A stretch of 64,000 nt of DNA from NCBI RefSeq assembly GCF_029697505.1, contig NZ_JARJEF010000013.1, positions 27,123 to 91,122 of the forward strand. The letters run 5' to 3'. Both the position numbers and the translations under genes were made by a program. Positions 7,569-16,444 of this stretch are shown in pieces. The notes beneath the pieces were generated by a model. The model searched no databases and was not told the origin of the DNA. It worked only from the letters and a program-made list of their open reading frames with translations. Within the stretch, counting starts at the first letter, position 1, and every line of letters begins with the position of its first letter. This DNA is from Pseudophaeobacter profundi (GTDB lineage: Bacteria > Pseudomonadota > Alphaproteobacteria > Rhodobacterales > Rhodobacteraceae).

Positions 7569-7809
7569 AAATGCTACTTAGCGGGCCTCGGATCCTACCT
7601 TTGCAAAGTCTTGGGATCTGCCAGTCGGGTGGCGGTCCCATGCTGCACGAACAATGGAAGGAGCAGACCTTCGTCGCAGGTGCAGTCACCAACCATCATC
7701 GAACAGAAGGCATGGGTGCAGAGCTGCCATTCGGCTTTCAAAATGCATCCGCCGTTCTCATCCCAGATCACTGGGGTAAATCCAAGAACCGCCGCAGCGG
7801 TTATGAAAT
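7569..7809. other. Intergenic stretch with no recognisable gene
   Basis: This 241-base segment lies between the BCCT remnant and the GYD gene. Short open frames exist on both strands, but none shows a recognisable family motif, a ribosome binding site or a plausible start. It is probably further decayed DNA. Confidence 0.5.
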
Positions 7810-8142
7810 TCAGCCACCCGGCGATTGGTACGATCCGGCGATCTTGCCCGCCTTCTTTTGGATTTCGGTGAATTCACTTGCTGTGAAGGCCCGAATTGTC
7901 TTCAGGTTACTTACTGCTCCGCTGGCGGCAGTTGCCATCAATCCCGCCATAAGGTCAGTGACATCATCTATGGTGACCTTGATCGAGAAATCGTTGTCGC
8001 CCGTTGTTAGGTAGAAGGACTCAAGCTTGCCACCTGCGGCTTCGACTATTGCGCGCGCGGCTGCTTCGCGATCGCTTGGCGTCTCCAGCATGGCCTTGAT
8101 AGCCGACGATGTGTAGCTACCAGTTACAATGAATCTAGGCAT
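7810..8142 (-). CDS. GYD domain-containing protein
   Basis: This 110-residue protein matches the GYD family of small ferredoxin-like-fold proteins of unknown role. Typical features are a start like MPRFIVTGSYTSSAIKAML, then AIVEAAGGKLESFYLTTGDN, DFSIKVTIDDVTDLMAGLMA, ASGAVSNLKTIRAFTASEF and a terminal SYQSPGG (family: YRPPG). The length is normal for the family and the ends look natural, so the gene seems intact although it borders a decayed region. The minus-strand start at 8142 follows AGGGAGGC, a good ribosome binding site. It lies downstream of the FCD regulator gene on the same strand, 198 bases away. No specific function can be given. Confidence 0.85.
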   Translation of the reverse strand: MPRFIVTGSYTSSAIKAMLETPSDREAAARAIVEAAGGKLESFYLTTGDNDFSIKVTIDDVTDLMAGLMATAASGAVSNLKTIRAFTASEFTEIQKKAGKIAGSYQSPGG

Positions 8143-8340
8143 TCGTGCCTCCCTAAGGGAGCAATGCGCCTCTCGGCCCCAGACACCATGTCCAGAGGTC
8201 CGCGGACGTCCCCCTGATGATCATCATAGCACAAATTTGATGCGACCGCGCGGCCATCGACCTTTTTGCACGTCCGAGCAAGGCGCACAGTGACCCGTCG
8301 CTGCTAGGTAGACGCTGGGAACTTTGGCGCGAGTATCGCA

Positions 8341-9111
8341 CTATCCCTTGCTGCTTTCATGTTCTAGCCGCTGCTGGGCAATTTCTGCGTTACGCAGGCT
8401 GCGCTGATGGTCGATCAGCGATTGTTTCACATAGTCCAGATGGGCCTCGACGGCGGCACGGGCCCCTGCGGGGTCGCGGGCCTGCAGGGCGGCATTGATG
8501 GCGCTATGCTGGGCCAATAGCGCCTCGTAGGTGGTGTGACGGCTGAACATGATACGGCGATTGTAGAACACGCCCTTTTGCAGCAGATCAAACATCGCGC
8601 GCATCATGTGCAGCATCACCACATTATGGCTGGCATCCATGATTGCGGAATGAAACTGGGCATCCAGATTGGCCGCTGCATCCGAAACTGAGGGGGCTCC
8701 GGCGGCGACCATCTTGTCAAAAATGGTCTGGATCACCTTCAGATCTGCGTCAGAGCCAAATTTGGCGGCGCGTTCGGCTGCCAGCCCTTCCATGTCGCGA
8801 CGAAAGCCGAGGTAGTCAAACACAGCCTCGTCGTGGCGGGCAAACAGTTCAATCAGCGCCGGGGAAAAGGCGGAGCCCAGCACATCGGCGACAAATATGC
8901 CCGAACCGGCCTTGGCGCAAAGCAACCCATCCGCCTGCAACTGCGAGATCGCATCGCGTAGCGAGGGGCGCGACACGCCAAGGCGCTCGGCCAGTTCGCG
9001 TTCTGATGGCAGGCGCTCGCCGGGAGAGAGGATGCCGCGCAACACCAGCTGTTCAATCTGGTGCACCACCGAGGCAGAGAGTTTTTCGGGCTGGATTTTC
9101 TGAAACGGCAT
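8341..9111 (-). CDS. FadR/GntR-family regulator (FCD subfamily, PdhR/LldR-like)
   Basis: The protein has 256 residues. Residues 1-75 form a winged helix-turn-helix with LVLRGILSPGERLPSERELA and LGVSRPSLRDAISQLQADG, the hallmark of the FadR branch. Residues of about 90-230 form an FCD all-helical effector domain (FRRDMEGLAAERAAKF, ANLDAQFHSAIMDASHN, LLAQHSAINAALQARDP), which usually senses a small carboxylate through a metal. It is divergent from a PLP aminotransferase gene, and two inverted repeats of the form GGTCA-N7-TGAC(C/T) lie between the two starts. It is therefore a probable repressor of itself and of the aminotransferase. The effector may be a keto acid or amino acid. Confidence 0.9.
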   Translation of the reverse strand: MPFQKIQPEKLSASVVHQIEQLVLRGILSPGERLPSERELAERLGVSRPSLRDAISQLQADGLLCAKAGSGIFVADVLGSAFSPALIELFARHDEAVFDYLGFRRDMEGLAAERAAKFGSDADLKVIQTIFDKMVAAGAPSVSDAAANLDAQFHSAIMDASHNVVMLHMMRAMFDLLQKGVFYNRRIMFSRHTTYEALLAQHSAINAALQARDPAGARAAVEAHLDYVKQSLIDHQRSLRNAEIAQQRLEHESSKG

Positions 9112-9165
9112 CGGGGCCTCTGGCTGATCATCATGTCGCAGTACAGCGGCGCGGGTGCTGTAAAT

Positions 9166-9184
9166 TGGTCAAAACATATGACCA
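9166..9184. promoter_or_regulatory. Probable operator 1 of the FCD regulator
   Basis: TGGTCA-AAACATA-TGACCA is a perfect 6+7+6 inverted repeat located 55 bases upstream of the regulator start. It fits the TGGT...ACCA consensus of FadR-branch GntR repressors. Confidence 0.6.
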
Positions 9185-9251
9185 CGCCCGGCGCAAGCCT
9201 GCAAGCGCCGAGCAGGAATCAAAGGCTGGGGCCGCGAGGTTTGAAATTTTA

Positions 9252-9268
9252 GGTCATAACTATTGACT
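9252..9268. promoter_or_regulatory. Probable operator 2, upstream of the aminotransferase
   Basis: GGTCA-TAACTAT-TGACT repeats the arm sequence and the 7-base spacing of operator 1 with one mismatch, 52 bases before the aminotransferase start. It contains TTGACT (9263-9268), which could serve as a -35 element, so binding there would block transcription. No convincing -10 was found. Confidence 0.5.
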
Positions 9269-9319
9269 CATATTGAAATATTCTTACGTTGATCGGGAAA
9301 CCTCAAACGGAGCACGCCA

Positions 9320-10528
9320 ATGTTGCTGCAACAGCTCTTTGCCAGCCGAACCCAGCGGATGAAAGCCTCGGAAATTCGCGAGTTGCTGAAGCTGCTGAAC
9401 CGTCCCGGCCTTTTGTCCTTTGCCGGCGGGATCCCGGATCCGGCGTTGTTTCCGGCGGCGGAGTTTTCGGCTGCATTCCAGGACTGCCTGACGCCAGAAC
9501 GCCAGTCCGAGGCGCTGCAATATTCCCTCAGCGAGGGCTATCTGCCGCTGCGCGAGTGGATCCGGGGGGAAATGGCGCGGATGGGCGTGGTCTGTGATGT
9601 CGACAACATCCTGATTACATCGGGCTCTCAGCAGGCGCTGGACTATCTGGGCAAGCTGTTTCTGTCGCCAAATGACACTGCGCTGGTGGGCTGGCCCACC
9701 TATCTGGGGGCGCTGGCGGCCTTCAACGCCTATGAGCCGCGCTATGACCAGCTGAATCCGGGGGGCAACCGATCTGCCCTCAGCTATCGGCAGGCGGCAG
9801 AGGCAGCGGGAAGTCAGGTCAAATTCGCCTATCTGTCGCCTGATTTTGCCAATCCCACCGGGCAGACCCTGTCGCAGCAGGACCGTGACGCGCTGTTGGA
9901 TCTGAGCGAAGATCTGGGCTGCGCCATTGTCGAGGATGGGGCCTATCAGGCGCTGCGCTATGACGGCGACCAGATCCCGTCGATTCTGGGGCTGGAAATT
10001 GCCCGGCGCGGTGATCTGGAGCTATGCCGCACGATCTATTGCGGCTCTTTCTCCAAGACCTTGTCACCGGGGCTGCGGCTGGGCTGGGTGGTGGCGGCCA
10101 AACCAGTGATCGCACAGATGGTTCTGATGAAGCAGGCGGCAGACCTGCACTCGGCGACCTTGAACCAGATGGCGGTGCATCAGGTGGCAGAACGCTGTTT
10201 TGAAACCCATGTCGCGCAGCTGCGGCAGGCCTATGGCAACCGCCGCGATGCCATGCTTGCGGCGCTGCAGTCACATATGCCCCAGGGCATCACATGGACC
10301 CGCCCCGAAGGTGGAATGTTCGTCTGGCTGACCCTGCCTGCGCATATTGATGCCGCGGCACTTCTGGTGCGGGCGCTGGACGAGGAAAATATCGCCTTTG
10401 TCCCCGGCCAGGCCTTTTTCGCTGATGGCAACGGTGCCAATACGCTCCGGCTAAGCTTCTCTGTGCTGGCGCCAGAGGCGATTCACAGCGGGGTAGAGCG
10501 GCTCGGGCGTCTCTTGCAACAGGCCTAG
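9320..10528 (+). CDS. PLP-dependent aminotransferase, class I/II (LysN/2-aminoadipate transaminase-like)
   Basis: This 402-residue fold-type I aminotransferase has the PLP-binding lysine in SFSKTLSPGLRLGW and the phosphate/PLP ring features NILITSGSQQALDYLGKLFL, LSPDFANPTGQTLSQ and DGAYQALRY. The N-terminus (SEIRELLKLLNRPGLLSFAGG) and GGIPDPALFPA are characteristic of the 2-aminoadipate/MocR-type aminotransferase group. It is not fused to a GntR DNA-binding domain; instead a separate FCD regulator is encoded divergently. It probably moves amino groups between a branched-chain, aromatic or aminoadipate-type donor and 2-oxoglutarate; the substrate is not determinable. The start is the first ATG after the operator-containing intergenic region. 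Confidence 0.9.
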   Translation: MLLQQLFASRTQRMKASEIRELLKLLNRPGLLSFAGGIPDPALFPAAEFSAAFQDCLTPERQSEALQYSLSEGYLPLREWIRGEMARMGVVCDVDNILITSGSQQALDYLGKLFLSPNDTALVGWPTYLGALAAFNAYEPRYDQLNPGGNRSALSYRQAAEAAGSQVKFAYLSPDFANPTGQTLSQQDRDALLDLSEDLGCAIVEDGAYQALRYDGDQIPSILGLEIARRGDLELCRTIYCGSFSKTLSPGLRLGWVVAAKPVIAQMVLMKQAADLHSATLNQMAVHQVAERCFETHVAQLRQAYGNRRDAMLAALQSHMPQGITWTRPEGGMFVWLTLPAHIDAAALLVRALDEENIAFVPGQAFFADGNGANTLRLSFSVLAPEAIHSGVERLGRLLQQA

Positions 10529-10604
10529 GGCAAGGCGTAGGGGCGCCGCCTTCGCGGGGTTTTGACTGGATTTCGCGTCTGGATTGCGTCAGGTTGACCG
10601 GGAT

Positions 10605-10889
10605 ATGCGCGGGTTTGTTCTTGTCCTGATATGTTGGCTTGCGGCCTGTTCTGACAGGGTGGGACATTTTGCCGGGGTGCCCGCGACGCTGGTTGAGGTT
10701 AGCGGTAGCCGGTTTGAGGTTCGCCTGCGCGGCACCCTGGCCGAGGCGACTCGCGTCAATCCGCAATATGCGCCCCGACTGGGGCCGTTGCGCCAACAGG
10801 CCGCCACCGCCATGGCGCGGGTAAGCGGCTGCGAGGTGCGCGGAGTTCTTGGCGATCAGGCGGTCATGACCGGAATCTTGCACTGTTAG
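10605..10889 (+). CDS. Small predicted lipoprotein
   Basis: This is a 94-residue protein starting MRGFVLVLICWLAACS, a signal peptide ending in a lipobox (LAAC), so the mature protein should be lipid-anchored at Cys15. The rest is short, with a conserved-looking end SGCEVRGVLGDQAVMTGILH followed by Cys and the stop; the two cysteines could form a disulphide. Seven codons upstream allow an earlier ATG at 10584, but those residues (MRQVDRD) would spoil the signal peptide. I recognise the style as a conserved small hypothetical protein of Rhodobacteraceae but not its function. It follows the aminotransferase by 76 bases and may be co-transcribed. Confidence 0.7.
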   Translation: MRGFVLVLICWLAACSDRVGHFAGVPATLVEVSGSRFEVRLRGTLAEATRVNPQYAPRLGPLRQQAATAMARVSGCEVRGVLGDQAVMTGILHC

Positions 10890-11035
10890 GGGCGTGGTAG
10901 CACGTCCACATCACTGTTTCCACGATCTGACGCCGCCAGGGGTGGGATGAGGCGGCTCTTGCTGCCTGTTTACATTGACATAACAGTCACGAAGCTGCTC
11001 GAGTCAGACAAACACAGAATCACTCAGGGGCGGCT

Positions 11036-14000
11036 TTGCGCTTTTCCAAACTCAGGCTTACTGGCTTCAAGAGCTTTGTTGATCCGACCGATTTGATTAT
11101 CGGCGACGGGCTGACAGGCGTGGTCGGTCCGAATGGCTGTGGCAAGTCCAACCTGTTGGAGGCCCTGCGCTGGGTGATGGGGGAAACCCGCGCCAAGGCA
11201 ATGCGCGGCGGCGGCATGGAGGATGTGATCTTTGCCGGCACTACCTCGCGTTCGGCCCGCAACTTTGCCGAAGTGAACCTGCTGATTGATAACTCGGATC
11301 GGCTGGCCCCGTCGGGGTTTAACGATGCAGATCAGCTAGAGATTGTGCGCCGGATCACCCGAGATGCGGGCAGCGCCTATAAATCCAATGGCACCGATGT
11401 GCGCGCGCGCGATGTGCAGATGCTCTTTGCCGATGCCTCGACCGGGGCGCATTCGCCGGCGCTGGTGCGTCAGGGGCAGATTTCTGAACTGATCAACGCC
11501 AAACCCAAGGCGCGGCGGCGCATTCTGGAAGAAGCGGCAGGGATTTCGGGGTTGTATCAGCGCCGCCATGAGGCGGAGCTGAAGCTGAAGAATACCGAGC
11601 AGAACCTCTTGCGTGTGGATGATGTGATCGAACAGCTGGCGGGGCAGCTGGGGCAGCTGGCCCGTCAGGCCCGACAAGCGCAACGCTATCGTGACATCGG
11701 CGAAAAATTGCGCCTGGCCGAGGGGATGTTGCTGTACCGCCGCTGGCGCGAGGCAGATGATGCCCGGCTGAGCGCGGAACAGGACCTGACCCTGCGCGTT
11801 ACCCAGGCGGCCAAGGGCGAGGCGCTGTCGCGCGCGGCATCTGCCAATCGGGCCGAGGCCGAAGAAGGGCTGCCTGCCCTGCGCGAAGAACAGGCGATTG
11901 CCGCAGCGGTGCTGCAGCGGCTGGTGGTGCAGCGCGATTCGCTTGGTGACCAGGAATCCCAGGCGCGCCAAGCGATTGAACGGCTCGTCAGTCGTATCCA
12001 GCAGCTGGGCAATGATATCGACCGCGAAGGCGGGCTGAACCGCGATGCGGGCGACACGATTGAACGGCTCGACTGGGAACAAAAAGAACTGGCGAAGGCA
12101 AGCGAGGGCCATGAGGCCCGCCTGCAAGAGGCGGCCGATCTGGCGCGCGAGGCGGCCCAGATTCTTGAATCGCGTGAAGATCACTTGACGCAGCTGAACG
12201 AAGATGTGGCGCGGCTCGCGGCTCGCTATCAGTCGGCGCAGCGTCTGGTCGAGGACTGCCAGCGCACTTTGACCCGGGCTGAAAACGAAGGCGCCGCAGC
12301 GCAAGAGGCCCAGGATCACGCCGCCGAGGCGCTGGAGCTGGCAGGCGAAGGCTTTGAGGCGGCTCTCGCCACCGAGGAAGAGGCGCGCGAGGCGGCTGAA
12401 CTGGCCGAAGAGACGCTGGCGGCGGCAGATGAGGCGCGCACCGATACCCAGGCGCTGGAATCCGCCGCCCGGGCGCAGCGATCCGAGGCCGAGGGCGAGC
12501 TGGGCGCCATCCGTGCTGAAGTCACCGCCCTGGCCAAATTGCTGGAACGCGACACCGCCGAAAGCGGCCAGATCCTGGATGAGCTGAGCGTATCTCCGGG
12601 CTATGAAAAGGCGCTGGGGGCGGCGCTGGCGGATGATCTGCGCGCGCCTTTGGCTGCGGCGGATGGTCCGACAGGGTGGCTGACCCTGCCGAGCTATGAC
12701 CGCGATGTGCCCCTGCCGGATGGGGTGGATCCGCTGGCGAAATATGTCTCAGGGCCTGACGCTCTGGCGCGTCGTATTGGCCAGATTGGCCTTGTCGACA
12801 GTGACACCGCGCGCAGCCTGCAGGCAGATCTGCAGCCGGGGCAGCGGCTGGTCACCCTGGAGGGCGATATCTGGCGCTGGGATGGCTACCGCGCCTGGGC
12901 CGAGGATGCCCCCAGCGCGGCGGCGCTGCGGTTGGAACAGCTGAACCGGCTGGAATCCCTAAAGCAAGAGCTGGAGCGGGTCAGCGCCAAGGCTGATGGC
13001 ACCCGTGCCGCGCATGAAACGCTGATGCGTCGCTTGGAAGAGGTGACCCAAGCCGATCAAAACGCCCGCCAGGCCCGGCGGGTGGCGGATCAGCGGGTGG
13101 CGGATGCGGCGCGCGCGCTCAGCCGGGCCGAGGCAGAGCGCAACCTGGCGGAAGGCAAGCTGGAAACCCTGGGCATTGCGGTGACGCGCCACGGCGAAGA
13201 TGCGATGAATGCGGCGTTGCAGTTGTCGCAGGCCCAGACGGCCCAGGCCGATCTGGGAGATCTGGACGCTGCCCGTGCCGGGGTCGAAGACGTCAAACAG
13301 GCGGTCGAGGCGGCGCGTATTACCATGCTCACCCACCGGTCATCCCATGATGAGCTGCGCCGCGACGGCGAGGCGCGCATCAAACGCGCCCAGCAGGTGA
13401 CAAAGGAACTGTCCGGCTGGCGCCACCGTCTGGAGACTGCCGAACGGCGTATCGCTGAACTGGCGGAACGGCGCGAGGCCTCGCAGGAAGAGCTGGAAGA
13501 AGCCCATGCCGTCCCTGCTGAACTCGCTGAAAAGCGCGAGGAGCTGAGCGAGGCCATTGAGGATGCAGAGGCGCGCAAGACCACGGCCTCGGAGGCGCTG
13601 GTTGCCGCAGAAAACAGCCTGCGTGAAAAGGTGCAGATCGAACGCGAAGCAGAGCGGCTCGCCTCGGAAGCGCGCGAGGCGCGGGCGCGCTCTGAAGCCC
13701 TGTGTGAGGCGGCGCGTGAAACCGTGACCCATGCGGCTGAACGGATCAGCGAAGTGCAGAATTGCAGCCCTCAGACCCTGTTGGAGCAGCTAGAGGTCAG
13801 CCCCGACCAGATGCCTGACGCCGAGGAGCTGGAGGCGGAAGTGAACCGGCACAAACGGCAGCGCGATGCCCTTGGCGCGGTGAACCTGCGCGCCGAGGAA
13901 GACGCCCGCGAAATTCAGACCGAACATGATGAGTTGGTCTCGGAAAAATTGGATCTGGAAGAGGCGATCAAAACCCTGCGCAGCGGTATTGCCAGCCTCA

Positions 14001-14491
14001 ACCGCGAGGGGCGCGAACGGTTGCTGACCGCTTTTGAAGAGGTGAACGCCAGCTTTGCCAATCTCTTTACCCATCTGTTTGGCGGCGGCGAGGCCAATCT
14101 GGTGATGGTGGAAAGCGATGATCCCTTGGACGCGGGGCTGGAAATCATGTGCCAGCCACCGGGCAAGAAGCTGTCGACCCTGTCGCTGTTGTCCGGCGGC
14201 GAACAGACGCTGACGGCCATGGCGCTGATCTTTGCGGTGTTCCTGTCCAACCCGGCGCCGATCTGTGTGCTCGACGAGGTGGACGCGCCGCTGGACGATG
14301 CCAATGTGACCCGGTTCTGCGATCTCTTGGATGAAATGTGCCGCCAGACTGAAACCCGTTTTCTGATCATTACCCACCATGCGGTGACTATGGCGCGGAT
14401 GGATCGGCTGTTTGGCGTCACGATGCAGGAAAAAGGCGTTAGTCAGCTGGTCTCTGTTGATCTGAAAAAGGCCGAAGCCCTTGTGGCCTAG
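11036..14491 (+). CDS. smc: Chromosome segregation ATPase SMC
   Basis: This 1151-residue SMC protein is the core ring of the bacterial condensin that compacts and separates chromosomes with ScpA and ScpB. The head's Walker A is GPNGCGKSN at residues 31-39, preceded by LRLTGFKSFVDPT. Long coiled coils of about residues 165-500 and 650-1000 flank a hinge of about 510-640 (LSVSPGYEKALGAALADDLR). The C-terminal head has the ABC signature LSGGEQTLTAMAL near 1053 and Walker B PICVLDEVDAPLDDAN near 1075-1090. The start codon is TTG, supported by AGGGG 5 bases upstream and by alignment with the family start (RFSKLRLTGF). The gene stands alone, with a 146-base upstream gap containing TTGACA at 10975. 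Confidence 0.97.
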   Translation: MRFSKLRLTGFKSFVDPTDLIIGDGLTGVVGPNGCGKSNLLEALRWVMGETRAKAMRGGGMEDVIFAGTTSRSARNFAEVNLLIDNSDRLAPSGFNDADQLEIVRRITRDAGSAYKSNGTDVRARDVQMLFADASTGAHSPALVRQGQISELINAKPKARRRILEEAAGISGLYQRRHEAELKLKNTEQNLLRVDDVIEQLAGQLGQLARQARQAQRYRDIGEKLRLAEGMLLYRRWREADDARLSAEQDLTLRVTQAAKGEALSRAASANRAEAEEGLPALREEQAIAAAVLQRLVVQRDSLGDQESQARQAIERLVSRIQQLGNDIDREGGLNRDAGDTIERLDWEQKELAKASEGHEARLQEAADLAREAAQILESREDHLTQLNEDVARLAARYQSAQRLVEDCQRTLTRAENEGAAAQEAQDHAAEALELAGEGFEAALATEEEAREAAELAEETLAAADEARTDTQALESAARAQRSEAEGELGAIRAEVTALAKLLERDTAESGQILDELSVSPGYEKALGAALADDLRAPLAAADGPTGWLTLPSYDRDVPLPDGVDPLAKYVSGPDALARRIGQIGLVDSDTARSLQADLQPGQRLVTLEGDIWRWDGYRAWAEDAPSAAALRLEQLNRLESLKQELERVSAKADGTRAAHETLMRRLEEVTQADQNARQARRVADQRVADAARALSRAEAERNLAEGKLETLGIAVTRHGEDAMNAALQLSQAQTAQADLGDLDAARAGVEDVKQAVEAARITMLTHRSSHDELRRDGEARIKRAQQVTKELSGWRHRLETAERRIAELAERREASQEELEEAHAVPAELAEKREELSEAIEDAEARKTTASEALVAAENSLREKVQIEREAERLASEAREARARSEALCEAARETVTHAAERISEVQNCSPQTLLEQLEVSPDQMPDAEELEAEVNRHKRQRDALGAVNLRAEEDAREIQTEHDELVSEKLDLEEAIKTLRSGIASLNREGRERLLTAFEEVNASFANLFTHLFGGGEANLVMVESDDPLDAGLEIMCQPPGKKLSTLSLLSGGEQTLTAMALIFAVFLSNPAPICVLDEVDAPLDDANVTRFCDLLDEMCRQTETRFLIITHHAVTMARMDRLFGVTMQEKGVSQLVSVDLKKAEALVA

Positions 14492-14652
14492 GTGAAACCC
14501 GCGCAAGCTTTGATAGCTGGCGTCGGCATCGCGTTGTGGTCTTGGGGGAAAACAGGGCCAAACGGCCCCCTTGCCCCGCAGGGTGATGGTTTTATAACCA
14601 GAGGCGAGGTCGCTCGCGCCCATGACAAGAACAATACCAATCGGAGGACATT

Positions 14653-15123
14653 ATGAACCTGACCAAATTTTTTGCAGTTGCCGCACTGGCAGCCACCCCA
14701 TTCGCTGCCCATGCTGAAAATGTGACAGCCAAATCGGCCAGCAGCCTGCAATCTTTCTTTCTGAGTGAAGGTGCTGATGTCGAGCTGTTGACTGACAATG
14801 TTGGCGACCCGCAGCTGAACGTCACCCATTATGGTAGTGAGTTCACGATTTTTTATTATGGTTGCTCCGATAGCACCAACTGTGATTCCATTCAGTTTTA
14901 TTCTGGCTATGCCAGCAATGGTGGTGTGCGGCTGAAAACAGTGAATGAATTCAACGCTGAAAAGCGCTGGGTGCGGGCCTATGTGGCGGATGATGGGTCC
15001 ACCAAGCTGGAAATGGATGTCTATATGGGCGATGCGGGCATCAGCGCCGATGATTTTGCCACCACTGTAGGCCTGTGGTCGCGCCACATGAGCGATTTTG
15101 AAACAGCTATCGACTTCAACTAA
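14653..15123 (+). CDS. YbjN domain-containing secreted protein
   Basis: This is a 156-residue protein with a clear Sec signal peptide (MNLTKFFAVAALAATPFAAH, cleavage after AHA around residue 22). The mature part resembles the YbjN/type III chaperone-like fold: LQSFFLSEGADVELLTDNVG, FTIFYYGCSD, FNAEKRWVRAYVADDGSTKL and GLWSRHMSDFETAI. GGAGG lies 6 bases before the ATG. The function of secreted YbjN proteins is unknown. Two hairpins follow it, the second a strong terminator shared with the convergent gene. Confidence 0.85.
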   Translation: MNLTKFFAVAALAATPFAAHAENVTAKSASSLQSFFLSEGADVELLTDNVGDPQLNVTHYGSEFTIFYYGCSDSTNCDSIQFYSGYASNGGVRLKTVNEFNAEKRWVRAYVADDGSTKLEMDVYMGDAGISADDFATTVGLWSRHMSDFETAIDFN

Positions 15124-15129
15124 AGCCAG

Positions 15130-15154
15130 CAGCCGCCAGGCCTGAAGGCGGCTG
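15130..15154 (+). terminator. Hairpin after the YbjN gene
   Basis: CAGCCGCC (15130-15137) pairs with GGCGGCTG (15147-15154). The T-rich tail is weak, so it is probably an accessory to the stronger terminator at 15185. Confidence 0.45.
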
Positions 15155-15184
15155 GACTGTTCTGGTGTTTTGTCTGGTTGGCTG

Positions 15185-15213
15185 GGGGCATGATATCCAT
15201 CATGCCCCTTTTC
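15185..15213. terminator. Intrinsic terminator between convergent genes
   Basis: A perfect 10-bp stem, GGGGCATGAT (15185-15194) with ATCATGCCCC (15199-15208), loop ATCC, is followed by TTTT. It lies 22 bases beyond the stop of the transglycosylase gene on the other strand. Confidence 0.75.
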
Positions 15214-15234
15214 TGTTGTGCCGCTCTGCCGGAG

Positions 15235-16404
15235 CTAGAGCCGTTTCAGCAGCGCCGGTGTTGGCCAGGCATCGGCGGGCAGGCCCAGGCGTTGCTGTTC
15301 GTTTTGCACGGCGGCGCGTGTTTTGGCGCCAAGGATGCCATCAACCTTGCCCACGTCATGGCCCAGGTTTTGCAACCGCTCCTGCAGTTGTTTCATCTGC
15401 GCGCTAGACAGCCCCTGATCGGGTTTGCCCGCGTTATAGATCGAAGCGCCCTCTAGGCGGTTGGCAAAGTATGCGGCGGTCAAAACATAGGTAAAGCTTT
15501 GGTTCCACTCAAAATAGACGTCAAAGTTGGGGTAGGCGAGAAAGGCCGGCCCCCGGTGCCCCTGCGGCAAAAGCAGAGAGGCCATCATATTGCCAGAGGC
15601 CAAAGACCCCTCTTTGGCGCGCAGGCCCTGGCGCTGCCAGTCCCGGACTGATAGCTTTGTTTCGGTGCCTGTTTGTGCCAGATCCAGATCGCGCGGCAGG
15701 GTGACCTCTTGCAGCCAGGGTTGTCCCGGCTGCCAGCCCAGATGCGACAGCATCTTGGCACCGGACATCAGCGCATCCGGCGCCGAGGTCTTGAGGCTGA
15801 CATGGCCGTCGCCATCGGCATCAACCCCGTTGTCGAGAATATCCTGCGGCAGCATCTGTACCATGCCAATTTCGCCCGCCCAGGCGCCGGTGGTTCTGGC
15901 GGGATCAAAATTGCCCCTCTTGTACAGTTCCAGCGCGGCAAAGATCTGCGGGCGGAACAACGCGGGGCGGCGGCAATCATGCGCCAGGGTCATCAGCGCA
16001 TCGCGGGTGTTGAAATCCCCCTGAAAGGCACCGTAGTCGGTTTCAAACGCCCAGAAGGCCAGCAAAACACCGCGATTGATGCCATAGGTGGCCTCGATCC
16101 GGCGAAAGGTGCTGTCGTATTTCTGCGCCATGGAACGCCCGCGGTCGATACGGTTTTGTGAAATTAGGTGGCGCGAAAAGTCGATGAAGGGTTTTTGAAA
16201 CACCCCCTGGGCGCGGTCCGCCCTGAGCACCTTTGGATCCTGACGCGCGCCTTTGAAAAAACCGTTGACCGTGGTGCGATCATAGCCTGCGGTCAGGGCC
16301 TCTTGTTTCAGGGACGCCACAAAGCCGGAGAAGCTGCCGCCACATTGGGCGAGGGCCACAGAGGGCATCAGCAGGGCGGCAAGGGCGAGGGGCAAAATGC
16401 GCAT
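15235..16404 (-). CDS. Lytic murein transglycosylase (MltB type) with peptidoglycan-binding domain
   Basis: The 389-residue periplasmic enzyme begins with a signal peptide (MRILPLALAALLMPSVALAQ). The SLT_2 catalytic domain spans about residues 25-310. AFWAFETDYGAFQGDFNTRD carries the catalytic Glu, followed by AGEIGMVQMLPQDIL and GDGHVSLKTSAPDALMSGAK. A C-terminal peptidoglycan-binding repeat is present at about 325-385 (LQERLQNLGHDVGKVDGILG and KTRAAVQNEQQRLGLPAD). It cleaves the MurNAc-GlcNAc bond with 1,6-anhydro product formation. The start at 16404 is chosen because the signal peptide begins there; the 35 residues upstream are not signal-like. It stands alone, converging on the YbjN gene. 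Confidence 0.93.
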   Translation of the reverse strand: MRILPLALAALLMPSVALAQCGGSFSGFVASLKQEALTAGYDRTTVNGFFKGARQDPKVLRADRAQGVFQKPFIDFSRHLISQNRIDRGRSMAQKYDSTFRRIEATYGINRGVLLAFWAFETDYGAFQGDFNTRDALMTLAHDCRRPALFRPQIFAALELYKRGNFDPARTTGAWAGEIGMVQMLPQDILDNGVDADGDGHVSLKTSAPDALMSGAKMLSHLGWQPGQPWLQEVTLPRDLDLAQTGTETKLSVRDWQRQGLRAKEGSLASGNMMASLLLPQGHRGPAFLAYPNFDVYFEWNQSFTYVLTAAYFANRLEGASIYNAGKPDQGLSSAQMKQLQERLQNLGHDVGKVDGILGAKTRAAVQNEQQRLGLPADAWPTPALLKRL

Positions 16405-16444
16405 GTCGGGCGGTCCTTGATGAAGCTCTAAAGCAACGTATGTG

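Noticed and set aside
7580-7800. Minus-strand open frame of about 70 codons between the BCCT remnant and the GYD gene
   Set aside because: It has no recognisable motif, no clear start or ribosome binding site, and a composition like random sequence; probably decayed DNA.
8153-8341. Minus-strand frame of 62 codons between the GYD gene and the FCD regulator
   Set aside because: Arg/Ser/Cys-rich with no family match and no sensible start; a chance frame.
11336-12319. Minus-strand frame of 327 codons inside smc
   Set aside because: Antisense shadow created by the regular codon pattern of the coiled coil.
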